Source: Ceratobasidium sp. AG-K (taxonomy: Eukaryota > Basidiomycota > Agaricomycetes > Cantharellales > Ceratobasidiaceae). Taken from it: a stretch of 64,000 bases of DNA. The stretch is from the NCBI GenBank assembly GCA_037039685.1, contig JAWNGF010000011.1, positions 124,001 through 188,000 of the forward strand, given 5' to 3'. Below are positions 32,592-43,319 of the stretch, in pieces; the first letter of the stretch is position 1, and each line of letters begins with the position of its first letter. The position numbers were made by a program, and so were the translations under genes. A model generated the notes under the pieces. That model did no database searches. It saw only the letters and a program-made list of their open reading frames with translations, and was not told where the DNA came from.

Positions 32592-32768
32592 TCGTGGGGT
32601 CTCGGGATTTAGGGGAGGTGCTCATCGGGCTCCCAAGCGCTCGTGATGTCTCGTAAGCCCTCGCGAGACAAGCGCGCATTTGCTCGTGATTGCTCGCGAT
32701 TCCTCATGAGCGCTTAGGAGCCGCCACGAGATCGACGAGCACCTCCCGTTGATCCCGAGACCACACGA
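32592..32768. repeat. Small fold-back (MITE-like) element A
   Basis: Imperfect inverted arms: CGTGGGGTCTCGGGAT with GGGAGGTGCTC on the left, and the inverse of CGTGTGGTCTCGGGAT with GGGAGGTGCTC on the right. The interior is rich in GCTCGTGA/AAGCGCT words. It ends 87 bp before the second F-box gene. Confidence 0.65.
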
Positions 32769-32855
32769 TATTCTTGAGGATTGCTGACGCGACGTAACTG
32801 TGACCACTGCCTTGCGACTCTTGACCCCAACTACGACGCCCGTAAGAGCATTGCT

Positions 32856-34549
32856 ATGAGCTCTACGCCTCTTTTATTCTCTAACCCAACTGGGTTCCAT
32901 GAGATTATAAGTCAAATTTGTTCTGACTTGCGGTTGCGCAATCTTGCCTCAATGTCCTGCCTCAACCATGAATGGCAAGGCCTTGTCTTTCCGCACCTGT
33001 ACAAGAGGGTAACCTTGGATTCAAGCGAGCATCTCCTGAATCTCGCTCGTAAGATTGCCCCCGATAATGGAACAGGGCCGCTCTCCCTTTCCGCTCATGT
33101 CAAAGAGTTGGTACTTTGTGAGAAAGCGAGTAGTATCTATGGACAAAATACAAGTCATATTCCCATTGTCCAAGAAGCTCTAATTGGTCTTAAATTATTC
33201 GCGCTGCGTTTGCCCAATCTCCGTCTTCTTTGTTGGCATCTCCCGTTTTTATCAAACGATATGGAAATCATGCAACTTTTCCAGTCGTGTTGCACGAACC
33301 TCGAAACCTTTGGGATCCTCCTCTGTCAAGGAAGCCCTACTAATTGGAATGGTGAGATCCCATGATTGTGCAAGTAATCTACTTGACAGAGTTGAACACC
33401 TCTCCTCTAGCCCTCTACACTTCGTAGGTTGCGCAAATTCTTGCACACTAATGAAAATTTACCAACTGCTCCGTACGCGATAGGCTGTTCAGCTTCAAAA
33501 ATCTCACTGAATTTTTTCTCACCTGTCTGAATCCCAGTTCTCGTGAGTTTTACTCTTTGCTGCAAGCAAAGTAACCACTCACACATATTCAGCAACGTTT
33601 TTGGACCAAAGCCACGTACGGCCTTTGGCAGGCATGCTTGCATCCTCCCCAAATCTTGTGACACTTGTCTTGAACTTAGAAGGCCTACAAATGGCGTTCT
33701 CTCCTAATCTCCTCATCACTTTGCTTGGCGAGCATTTTACGTTTCCGCATCTACGTCGTTTCCAGTTGTGCGGGGTTCTTGATCCCAACTGGCCAGATTT
33801 TGTTCTCGACAAGGAATCTATATTGCACCCCCTTCGTGCGTTCCTCGCCCACCATCCGAAGATCGAGGATATTATATTCGGGTGGTGTCCTGGGGACAAC
33901 CAGCAGCTTGCGTTCAGCTCCCACGAAGCAGCAATGTTATTCCCTTCTGTCAAACTTTTCCGAGGTCCGGCATTCTTGTGTGGTGCCCTAGTCGGTTCGC
34001 CGGTTGCTGCTCAGCTCAAGAGCCTGTTTATAGGCGATAGAATACTCTATCCGCTCAGGGGCAGCAACTTGTTTGCCAATACTTTGACAAAAGTTTCAGA
34101 TAGAGTAACTAAATTGCCCCGACTGCATAGATTCACAGTCGAAGCCACAGAGCTAACCAAAGCTTGCGTGATAGCCAAGTTCTCTAATGCGGCGCCTATG
34201 TTGGAGGAGCTATATGTTGGAATGTGGCTGGATCACTATGTGTGTGGCTACGTGCCCTGGTCCTTGATATTCACTCAAAATTAATTATTGGCTTCAGACA
34301 GAATTTTGGGAGACTATCGCACAAGCACCGAGACTACGGAAGTTGATATTAACGAATGGTATTCTAGAAAGCTATCTAACAGATATGGACGATGATGCCC
34401 TGGAGGTAGAAGATGCTATTGAGAGCCTTGCCAAGGGAAGCCAAACATTGAAGGAGGTACGAACCCCCGACGGACTTGAGGGAATCTGGGAAATAGATCG
34501 CTCCAACAACGATGTGAGAGCCTTCCAAGTGGGTAGATGCCACCCATGA
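32856..34549 (+). pseudogene. F-box/LRR-like protein, copy 2, probably damaged
   Basis: Homologue of 11651-13286. The F-box region reads FHEIISQICSDLRLRNLASM followed by LNHEWQGLVFPHLYKRV. Later blocks align well: MLASSPNLVTLVLN, HLRRFQLCGVLDPNWPDF, FLAHHPKIEDIIFGW. The last exon (34298-34549) carries EFWETIAQAPRLRKL and LEGIWEIDRS, joined by the intron 34240-34297 at the same place as copy 1. An intron at 33543-33592 also fits. Between 33353 and 33480 every frame is closed by stops and no splice pair links exon 1 to FKNLTEFFLT, so this part is decayed or its exon structure is not what I expect. I infer a pseudogene; expression data could overturn that. Confidence 0.6.
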
Positions 34550-34609
34550 ACGAATGTATGTTACATCGCAATTGGATGACACAACTGGTCCCTTGTTTGT
34601 AGATTACTG

Positions 34610-34749
34610 TAAGCTGGCAAGTGTTTGCCTTGTGAAAGTTTGCCCAAGAGATATGATGTGAAATATTAAGGCGAATCAAACTCGATTTGAGGTTTCGTCA
34701 AGGCAAACCCCTTACCCCTAAGTATAACTTTATATTCGGAGTCTGTTCC
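34610..34749 (-). pseudogene. Relic of a BTB-family gene (N-terminal fragment)
   Basis: On the minus strand from 34749: TDSEYKVILRG, then FALTKPQIEFDSP, a TAA, and YFTS. This matches the N-terminus of the BTB paralogs (TDSEYRVILRGQEFTLTKSQ). The start ATG is gone and similarity fades by about 34610. Confidence 0.7.
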
Positions 34750-35198
34750 TGTCGTCGGGCACAAGCATGTTAGGAGAGGTCAAGCGGGTCTCATCTCCCC
34801 AAATGGATGACCCCACAATTACGTTGCCGGAAAGTCCAACCACCACCTCACTTCAACTACAATAGAACCCTTATCATCTCCCCCATTTACCAGGGCCACT
34901 CTTCCCAACAGAGTCCTCTACTACATTTTCCACCAATTGAGGCCCTCTGAGCCTGCTGAGATTGTGATAGCATGTGCTATCATAATCATGCTTGGGAACG
35001 TTTAGTTTATCCGCGCTGTACCGTCCTGTGTACTTTGCTTACGCATAACATCCGCAACGGCTTTCCATGAAAATCACTTGGGATAAGCGGCTCAGTCTTC
35101 CAGCCAAAAGTTTCCACTCATGATTATGACCTGCCGAGGTATCTCGGAAGTGCCACCCTGCAACTCAAGCAAATCCGTCGGTTCTCTTTTGGGCTCGT
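34750..35198. other. Intergenic
   Basis: No gene seen between the BTB relic and fold-back element B. Confidence 0.5.
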
Positions 35199-35557
35199 GA
35201 GCGCCGATTTGCTTGCGCGTGCTCGCTTGGGTATAGGAGCACCAATTGCACAGCCACTCGGGTGCTCCTGAGTGCTCAACCAAAAGTGAGAAATCTTGGT
35301 TGGCTCTTGAGGTCTCGTGATGCCCGGGACTATCTTGGCGGTCTCTGGAGCGCTCGGGATTGCTCATAAGCGCTCAGGAGACAAACGAGCAAAAGGCTTG
35401 TTTCTGCTCATAACATCTCGTGAGCACTCATGAACCATCACAAGCTTGACGAGATAGTTCCCGCCATCACAAGAACTCATGAGCCAAACAAGATTTCTCG
35501 CTTTTGGTTGAGTGCCCCTTTACCCAAGCGAGCACGTATGAGCAAACTGGCGCTCGT
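35199..35557. repeat. Fold-back (MITE-like) element B
   Basis: Long inverted arms: CTCAACCAAAAG, GAGAAATCTTG and the following 35 bases at 35275-35340 are mirrored at 35445-35510. Outer arms CGTGCTCGCTTGGGTA (35215-35232, 35520-35537) and GAGCGCC are mirrored too. Interior words (GCGCTCAGGAG, GCTCGTGA) resemble element A at 32592, so they are one family. Confidence 0.75.
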
Positions 35558-35964
35558 TAGCGTCGGAGGATTTTGGTGACAAAGCTTACATGCGTCCGAG
35601 TCATTACCTTTGATCCTCGCATGTATATAACGTGCAAGGTCTACCTGTTTATGGAAAGCCGCAGAGTCAGAACCAAATCCCCCCAGCTCTAAGTAGCCCA
35701 ATGGGCTGCGATCAGTTTATAACTGCTCCACCAATGTGGACTAGATGCGCAGAATCCTCCATGGTCACGCCGATTATGTAGCTTGGTCGTTATGAAGTAC
35801 TCTTCGACAACTCCTCGAGAAGATAAACTAGCGTATCTACCCTTATTGTGATCAATGCAAATTGCCGGGACACGAATAGTGGCATTTAGAGGAAGTAATT
35901 TGGAGACAATGGAGGCAAATCTTGCTTAATCTAGATCTCAAAAGAGTGGTGAAACGCAACACGT
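35558..35964. other. Intergenic
   Basis: Downstream flank of BTB paralog A; nothing recognisable. Confidence 0.5.
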
Positions 35965-36727
35965 TTATCGCTGTAGCACAACCATGATTTCCTGAGTAAT
36001 CCTACTGTAGAAGTCTGGGTTTAAATTCTTTATATGCCATCCCACAAGCCTAAAGTCGTCCCCCAAGCCGTAATCTCTAAGCTTTGCACTCACAAGCCGC
36101 TCGATCTCCCCCTTTCTACGTATTCCCGCAAAGTCAGTCACCGACTCCGCCCTCTCCAAGGTCGCCAAAGTGCCGCCATCAATCTGCGATTGCCCTATGT
36201 ATGTGTACCAATGTCTAGCGGACTGGTGCAATGCCTGGTCAATCATCGTGCCTGTTTACGAAGAGTAAAGTTAGCCCGGATGTCCGCTCAAGACCATTTA
36301 CACAACGAGACTCACTGAAGTTTGGACTTTGTGAAACGGTGAAATCGCAACTAAGGACCAAATAGCGAGCATCGGACGATATTCTATCGAGGCTGGGTTG
36401 AATCAGCGCATCGCAGGCTTCGACAAGCCCTTGAAGGAGGTAAAATGAAGCGTCGGCTCGTAGGTTGATCAAGGCCGATTCTGGAGTCATACCCGCCGGT
36501 AAACGGTCGAAGCTAAGAGGAAGTACTTGGTATCCGCATAAGTGCTCTACAACAATCTTAAATAGGTACGGATTACGAGAGAGCTGGAGTTGGCGAGTCC
36601 GCGCCTCGCGAAAGTCACCCAAGAAACATTGAGTGAAGTAGTTAGGAGAGTCGACTTCGATTTGGGATTGTGTCAAAGTAAACTCTTCGCCTCGCATTAT
36701 GACAGTATATCGCGGGTCTCTGTCCAT
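35965..36727 (-). CDS. BTB/POZ domain protein, paralog A
   Basis: Exon 1 is 36727-36316 (412 nt), exon 2 36251-35965 (287 nt), 232 residues. I chose the ATG before DRDPRYTVIMRG because the paralogs align there. The BTB fold (T1/KCTD-like) spans about residues 5-110: FTLTQSQIEVDSPNYFTQCF, LFKIVVEHLCGYQVLPL, INLRADASFYLLQGL. Exon 2 encodes a second conserved region, GQSQIDGGTLATLERAESV to RLVGWHIKNLNPD. BTB proteins often dimerise or recruit Cul3 ubiquitin ligases; which applies here is unknown. It is one of four paralogs with the same two-exon plan. Upstream DNA is shared with paralog B. Confidence 0.85.
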
Positions 36728-37179
36728 TTTGATATACAAGTTAATGGATGGTGGTTCGTGTGGAACGGCAGGTCAAGGGCAGCTCGTAGCCACCAGGGCC
36801 ACACGTGATCGGCTAACTTCACATGCTGAGTCATGACCGAGGTTATCCCGGACGCTCCTACCAACCACGACTTGAGGATATGTTTATGACGAAGCACAGC
36901 TTTGGCATCCGATCACCGCTCTGCCCGCTCATGTATTCACTAGTTCTCTTTACGCTGTTCCTATGTCAGGTGAGCTCTGATGGCGGAGTGAGAGCCATTC
37001 AACTTGAAGTACTTCAGTGACAAGGTGCCACTCTTGAAGACGCACATGTAACGTGACAATTACAACGGCACAGCGGATGAATATAGCTCATAGGATGATT
37101 TAGTTCATCAGTTGACAAGATACAAAGGAGAAAACATTGCACATATTATCAAATTCAGCATGTGAGGCAAGATCTGACG
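36728..37179. other. Upstream region of BTB paralog A
   Basis: About 100 bases at 36827-36925 are clearly homologous to 38071-38165 upstream of paralog B, including a TGAGTCATGACC word (36827-36838 and 38071-38082) that contains a Gcn4/AP-1-type TGAGTCA core. No gene. Confidence 0.6.
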
Positions 37180-37952
37180 CTACTTGAGCACCACCATGAA
37201 TTCACAGTTGTTGGACCATGCGTAGTCCCGGTCTCTATGCAGTTCCTTCGTATGCCACCCTACCAGGCTTCTTCCACTCGAATCATAGTCCGGAAAATGG
37301 GCCCTTATGAAGCGTTCGACAGCCGCCACAGTTCGCAACGCCGCATAATCAGTGCACGTCACTACCCGTTCTAAGTCGGCCAACGGACCCTCGTCAATTT
37401 GCGACTGGCTTACGCGCGTGCTCCATGGATGCGTCTTTCCCTGCAGAAGTGAATCTATGTAGGCACCTGGGCGGAAGTTGAAATAATTGAAACCAACGTC
37501 GATGGATATCCAAGAAGCATGCCAACCGTGCCCCACTCACTTATATCCTGCTGCCAGTCACGACGCCCGGTGCATCCAAGCACCAAGTAGGGAGTCCCAA
37601 GAGGGATAAGTTTACTTTTCGGGTTGATACATTTATCGCACTCTTTGACAAGCCCTTCAAGTAGGTAAAACGACGCATCAGCTCGTAGATTCAATACTGC
37701 CAGTTCGGGGGACATTCGAGGCGGTATAACTTGCTCGCTTAGAGGAAGCACCTGATATCCGCACAGATAGTCCATAATAATCTTGAATAGATCCGGGTCG
37801 CGAGACATCTTGAGCTGGCGGGTTTCTGCCTCGCGGAAGTTGCCCAGGAAGCATGAGGTGAAGTAGTTAGGGGAATCAAACTCGATTTGAGATTTGGTCA
37901 ATGTAAACTCTTGGCCTCTAAGAATAACCCTGTACTCGGAGTCGGTTTCCAT
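37180..37952 (-). CDS. BTB/POZ domain protein, paralog B
   Basis: Exons 37952-37541 (412 nt) and 37466-37180 (287 nt), the same exon lengths as paralog A, 232 residues. BTB region: METDSEYRVILRGQEFTLTK, DSPNYFTSCFLGNFREAE, LFKIIMDYLCGYQVLPLSE, VLNLRADASFYLLEGLVKEC. C-terminal region: SQSQIDEGPLADLERVVTC, AAVERFIRAHFPDYDS, LVGWHTKELHRD. Intact. Divergent from the DUF7330-like gene that starts 403 bp away. No signal peptide or membrane segment, so cytoplasmic or nuclear. It was probably produced by a tandem duplication that also copied the promoter, since 38071-38165 matches the upstream region of A. Confidence 0.87.
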
Positions 37953-38354
37953 TGTGGAATGAGCGGTCGAGTGGGGTGATGGTCAGCGTCGAGTGGCGGG
38001 CCAAGCGGGCGATTGCCACAGACTTGTAAATTTAGCTACAAAGCAGCACGCGATGAATTATTTCACATGCTGAGTCATGACCGAGATTGTCTCGGACTAC
38101 GACCACCAACCACCACGCGAAGATATGACGAAGCACAGCTTTGGAATCCTATCCCCGCTCGGCCTGCGGTGCATGCACTTGCCGCAACTCCTCATGCCCA
38201 AAGCGGGCGATCAGCTGTGCCGCGCAGTCAGCGTATGTGCGCAGCCGAGATACCTTGATGATGGAACACGCACGCACACGGCACATCACGCCTATAAACG
38301 TCAGCCCGAATCTTGGGTGTTTCTCAACCAACCAACCTTCCTTACCCTCGAGAC

Positions 38355-39947
38355 ATGATCATTACTGAGTCTGAGAATGGCGACTCCAAGGCTCCCACTA
38401 TCCCTAGCGAAGGGTCAATAGCCGAGCCTCAAGTGAGTACCATTCACGTCCTTGACAATTTCTTTATACTAAATTCTCGATTTCTTTTTGCGACAGAGCC
38501 CACCACCATACACACCGAGCGCCGCATTCTCCAGTACGAGCGACCAAAAGCCCCTCCCGACTCCACCGCAGTCACCTCCTCCGAGCTCAACCGGCCATCC
38601 TGGACCTACTCCTCCAGCAGACGTCCCACCTCCATGCAACTATCTCCTCCAACGCCGATCAAACGACAGCATCAAAGGTGTATGGCACGTTGACACTGCC
38701 ATGAGCATTCCCGATACTCTACTTGCCCCAATAGAGGACTTTGATGGTGCATGGAACGAGACGGACGCGAAAGCCCGCAAGGAACGAAAGAGGCTCGAGA
38801 AAAAGGGCAAGCGACGGAGCGAGGACGCGCCCTTGCCCAGTACGACACGCGACGTTCGTCCCAACTTGATGCTTCAATCCAAGAATGGCTCGATCAACGC
38901 GGATGTGTATGTGGTATCAAGTGATGGAACCGCGAGGCCAACGTTGATTGTGGCAGAGGGGCATAATGGATCGGTTACGCTTCAGGTGGTGAGTAGGATT
39001 GCCTGTATTTATCAATCAGGATACTGACGTTTTTATAGCGCGATTACGCGCTCCAACCTATCCAAATACACGCCACATCTCAAAACGGCGTTGTTCGCGT
39101 ATCCATCCCACAATCGTTTGAGGGTGCTCTGATTGCGCATACCAAAAACGGAAGCCTCAAGTTCTCGGACCCCATCAAGGTGAGCCTTCAGTTCTAGTTT
39201 TATTACTTTTACTAACCTCACCCTATCCAGTCCCGAATGACGGTCTTCTCCGCGTCTGACACGACCCGCGGGTACATAGGCGACTGGCAATCCGCCGGCT
39301 TTGGCGCAACCGCCACATCCTCGGACCCAAACGCAGATCCCCCCGTCCCCTCGTTTGCAGATCCATTCTCGACCTGGCATGGCCCAATCGTGCACGTCTC
39401 ATCGCACAATGGATCCGTGCACCTCTCCTATTCAGACGAAGAACCTCCAGCCAACTCGAACGAACGAGGCGGATTCGACGGGATACGTGATTTCATGTCT
39501 GGCTTTTTCGGTGGCAACCAGACAAGGGGAGGGAACGTGCCTCGGCCGCTGTGGGGAAACGGTGCGCCTTGGGGGGATACCAAGTTTCCCTGGGGAAATG
39601 GTGCGCCGTGGGAGAACGGACCTGGAGCGCCGTTTATTCCTGGGCAGTTTGCTCCCGGTGGGCCGTTTGGCCGTGGTGGAGGACCGTTTGGTCGAAGTGG
39701 AGTTTGTGGACGCGGTCGGGGTTCATTTGCATCCGGCGGAGGTCCATCTGGATGGGGTGGTGGATGGGGGTGTAGTTCGTCGCGAGCGCAAGCGCGAGGC
39801 GGAGGGTGCGGGTCCTCGCAAAGGTTTTGGGGAGGAGGCCGTCTCGGCGGTGATAAGCCCTCGGACGAAAAGGCACAGCACGATGCGGGAGTGGAACTCG
39901 ACGCGTATGGGTTTCCCAAGGATAAGAAGGAACCTCCTGCTATGTGA
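38355..39947 (+). CDS. DUF7330-like cytoplasmic protein, copy 2
   Basis: Exons 38355-38432, 38497-38988, 39039-39179 and 39231-39947, 475 residues, fully in frame. Pro-rich N-terminus (SPPPYTPS), then SIKGVWHVDTAMSIPDTL, a Lys/Arg-rich helix, RPNLMLQSKNGSINADVYV, HNGSVTLQV, SQNGVVRVSIPQSFEGAL, NGSLKFSDPIK and TTRGYIGDWQS, i.e. repeated short NGSV/NGSL beta strands. Unlike copy 1 it ends in about 120 residues rich in Gly, Trp, Phe and Arg (GNGAPWGDT, GPFGRGGGPFG), a low-complexity RGG-like tail that often binds RNA or phase-separates. Introns are at the same sites as in copy 1. Function unknown. Confidence 0.75.
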
Positions 39948-41123
39948 GGTTGAGTAATTTGGAGATATTGACACTTGGTTCGTTGGTTTTATTGTATAGG
40001 TTACTAGTGGTTTCAGTGTAATAATAGGTGTATGTTCTATCAATGTACCGGTTGGCAAATGGCGGTCTGTTCTTGGACTGGGAGTGATAATTGCGTTCTT
40101 GGGAAATATGCCCTAGGAACTTATATGATGGTGGGCTTGCGGTTTTCATGGATTACTTTGTATATTGAGCGGGATGGAAGTCTGACGAGCCACATACTAG
40201 CTCACAAGTTCCGTCTATATGATAAACCCAACATTTTCACCTTGAGGTCAAACAGTAGCGATATGCTCGTATCTAGCCCTCAACAGCGAGTGAATAGTAT
40301 CGCACCGCCTATAATGTACTCCCAAGCGTGCTCGTATCCAAGGGTATATGCGCCATGAACGGTAAATATGAAAAGATTTAAGCCTATGAGAATACAGTAC
40401 ACTTCCGCGATATGCTCGTTGATTGGCTCCGAATTGACAACAGTTTTGAATTGGTTCCCAGGGGGTTTATATTAGGATCTCGAGAGGACGCGCATATCGC
40501 GAACATATCACGGAAGTGTACTGTAAGGGCTTTGCCTTCAGAAGCCGTGACATAGAAGCGACGAATGCCTTCCTTCAGTGTTGTGCTGGTTTGCGCCAAC
40601 GCCGCAGGGGTTGAAGCTGGCATCGGGTATACATAAAGATGCCAAGCTATGCCACGCCGATAGTCAGGCACTTGGAGGAATACAAACGGGTTGGACAAAT
40701 ATCAAAATATCTGCTTCATAACGCACTAGTGCCATTTCCTGCCGTGAAGCGCCTGATGTTCAGGAACAGAAACTTTATGGTATTTGTCCGGCACAAAACG
40801 CGCTGAGGCAGCTTTTAGTATCACATATCACATCGATTGAGAGCTGTGCTGGATGCCTCTTATAGAAATGGCGCGTGCCCGGAATCTGGTCTATTGCACA
40901 AGCAACGGATCTGGAGCCACCTTTCAGCGATGAGGCGTGTTCAGATAATCGCTCGATGGCTTCTAGCCTCCCTCACATCGGGGTTCTCCGATCTAGTGAT
41001 GTCCGTCCTATCAAAACAAACGATGAACATAGGTGCGTTTGGTCATATATAATCTGCCGGGTGCTCAGGCGACATCTCAAGTTGCGACCACCCTACAAAT
41101 TGTATTACGATCCCCTTCGACCA
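39948..41123. other. Intergenic
   Basis: 3' flank of the DUF7330-like gene and 5' flank of the beta-trefoil-like gene. A pair of similar words (AGTACACTTCCGCGATATG / AACATATCACGGAAGTGTAC at 40393-40411 and 40501-40520) forms an inverted repeat of about 125 bp span. No gene supported. Confidence 0.5.
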
Positions 41124-41759
41124 ATGAAGTCTCCCATTCCTGATGGCCGGTACACCCTTGCTCGAGGTGGCCAGGTCCTGGTTATGAACGGAGGACAGAG
41201 TTACGCGCCCATTCAGATAAAATACTCTAGTGAGCGGGAAGCTCAGGAGGTAAGACATTATTAATGTCTTCGCGGGTGTCTTGCTAACACAACGACCCAC
41301 TCATCCCAGTGGCTAATTCAAACTACAACCTATGACAGAGTCACGTTGAAAAATCCTCGATACAACAAGTATCTGGGCTTTGATGGGGCTCCAAGCCCGT
41401 CCAAGTTACTGATAGCCAAGGATAAGCCGAGTGAATTTCATGTGGAAAGCATCGACGGTACCGGGGCTTATCGGTGCGTTGAGCCATTCCTCAGTTAGAC
41501 CAATATGAACCTCTCAAGCAGGTTGTTTGTGTACTCGTACGGAGTCAGGCTGTACCTAGATGAGTCTCCGGTGCGGGTATATCCTCCAATGGTGAGAGCT
41601 ATTTGCCTTGACGCGTCGCACGTGACCAATAACACTTCGCGTCGCCCAGTCCGCATTAGTCCCTGGCGAGGCGTCTCCCAGTGGATGGTCTTTTCAGCTA
41701 TCTCGATGACGAGGGGAGATTCATTGTCTTACTTGCTTCTGTTCGCGTCCCCTGCCTGA
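41124..41759 (+). CDS. Small beta-trefoil-like protein (ricin-B lectin or protease-inhibitor type)
   Basis: Exons 41124-41249, 41310-41473 and 41522-41759, 175 residues, phases exact. MKSPIPDGRYTLARGGQVL is followed by EREAQEWLIQTTTYDRVTLK, NKYLGFDG, EFHVESIDGTGAYRLFVY, VRLYLDESPVRV and a last strand pair. The pattern PDGRY.I/L.....L, W.I, ..YL...D, Y.I.......LD is that of fungal beta-trefoil proteins of ricin-B-lectin or mycocypin type. No signal peptide, as usual in cytoplasmic fungal defence lectins and inhibitors. Sugar or protease target cannot be predicted. It lies between BTB paralogs B and C on the opposite strand. Confidence 0.65.
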
Positions 41760-42068
41760 CGTCGACGATATCCCCTATCCACAACGATGTACATAAATTT
41801 ATCGAAAAGGGCAGATGACCAGAGTGTCAGGCCGACGCGAGTTGCGCCTTGAACGCCCTTGAACGTGCCCAATCTGCACATGTATATATGGAGCCCCAAT
41901 GACTTCCCCAATGTAATAAAGTTACGATTAAAATACCATAGATCTATATCAGAGCACCACAACACGGTGGGACGGGGTTCTCCTGGGAAAGAGTAAACTA
42001 TGAATCGTAGATATGTAATGGTGCTATTGTAATGGCTACTGGGTAGCTTGGGCTGAGGGCCGGAGTCG
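41760..42068. other. Short convergent intergenic region
   Basis: 3' flanks of the beta-trefoil-like gene and BTB paralog C; nothing else seen. Confidence 0.5.
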
Positions 42069-42816
42069 TCAATCGCCCATGGCCAAGTTACTTTCGAGAA
42101 GTATCACCAGCTCGTAAGGGCGGTCCTCGACGGCTGGACTGCTTATTCCCCAACCTATCAATCGCCACTCTTTCTGGTAGTTGGCGCCCAGCTTGGCCGT
42201 TAAAACCCCTTCGACGGCTGCTAGAATCCGAAAGCCCAAAAAATTCTTGATTGATGTTGGGTCAACTACCCATGTAAATGGCGCCTCGGATAGCTTGTCC
42301 GGTGTAACGAAGACGGTAGTATAGTCATCCAGGGCGTCCAAAAAGGCTCGATCTTTTGGAATTAACATGAGTTGATGGGTGATACAATTATTCGAGACAC
42401 TCACCCAGTTCTTCATCATATCTACAGCATCCCCGACCAAGAAGTGCCATATGCTTCTCCTTCGGAGGGGGGTTCTGACTGGACAAAAGGTCATTACAGG
42501 CTTGCACCAACCCGTCGAGTTGGTAAAATGCTGCATCCGCTCGTAAGTTGACCAGCGCTGTGTTGGGCGTCATGAAGGAAGGGAGATGCTTCTCGTTTAA
42601 CGGGAGTACCGTGTAGCCACACAGGTAGTGGAGGACTACTTGGAATAAATCCGGGTCACGCGAGAGTTCTAGTCGGCGGGTTTGAGATTCATGGAAGTTC
42701 CCCAGAAAGCATGCGGTGAAGTAATTGGGACTATCGAATTGAAGTTGCGATTTTGTCAAAGTAAAGGTTTTGTCTTGGATAATGACTGTGTACTTAAGGT
42801 CGCGGTCCATGGCCAT
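42069..42816 (-). CDS. BTB/POZ domain protein, paralog C
   Basis: Exon 1 42816-42405 (412 nt) and exon 2 42352-42069 (284 nt), 231 residues. Begins MAMDRDLKYTVIIQDKTF; a second in-frame ATG two codons later matches the start of the paralogs. BTB: TLTKSQLQFDSPNYFTACF, LFQVVLHYLCGYTVLPLNE, LVNLRADAAFYQLDGLVQ. Exon 2: FLDALDDYTTVFVTPDKL, GFRILAAVEGVLTAKLGANY, RLIGWGISS. Reading frame intact. Closest to paralog D by exon-2 sequence (DYTTVF/DYSTVF), whereas A and B pair together. No localisation signals. Confidence 0.85.
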
Positions 42817-43319
42817 GCTGTGGATAAGGAGAAGTAGAGAAAAACCAAACGTGGCGCGTGTTTGAAAATGGTGGCCCAGTCTCAGCCATTTAGGTAAATG
42901 AGTGTTTGGGTGGCAATCACGTGCTGACCGTACCAGGGTTTTGCGATTTGAGTTTTGTGACATACATAGTACTCGATTTAGAATTTACAGTAAGCGGCAT
43001 AGAAGCCGAGTCGTTGTATGTCAAACTTTAATCCGAACTGTCGAGTAAATACGCCGCTGGTCAGGCAAAACTACGTAAACACGTTGTGTATACTACTAGG
43101 GCAGGAACGAATAAACGGCCCGAGAAACGAGGCTCAAATGAAGAGCGTTAATGGATGTGAGTATGATGGAGGTCCTTGGCTGCTGTAACACATTTAAAAA
43201 TTAGTTTTGGCTCTGAGACTGGGGACAAGTAAGTTGATCAACATTAGAACCAAAGCACTTTGGCTTAGGAGGAAAATTGCATGTGCTCTCTTTTCGATAG
43301 TCAACAGCAGATATCTCGG
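42817..43319. other. Intergenic between BTB paralogs C and D
   Basis: Promoter region of paralog C with an ATCACGTGCTGACC stretch at about 42916-42930. No gene. Confidence 0.5.

Noticed and set aside
39428..39919. Pro-rich minus-strand frame opposite the Gly-rich tail
   Set aside because: Antisense of GGN-type codons; the plus-strand exon is continuous with a conserved gene.
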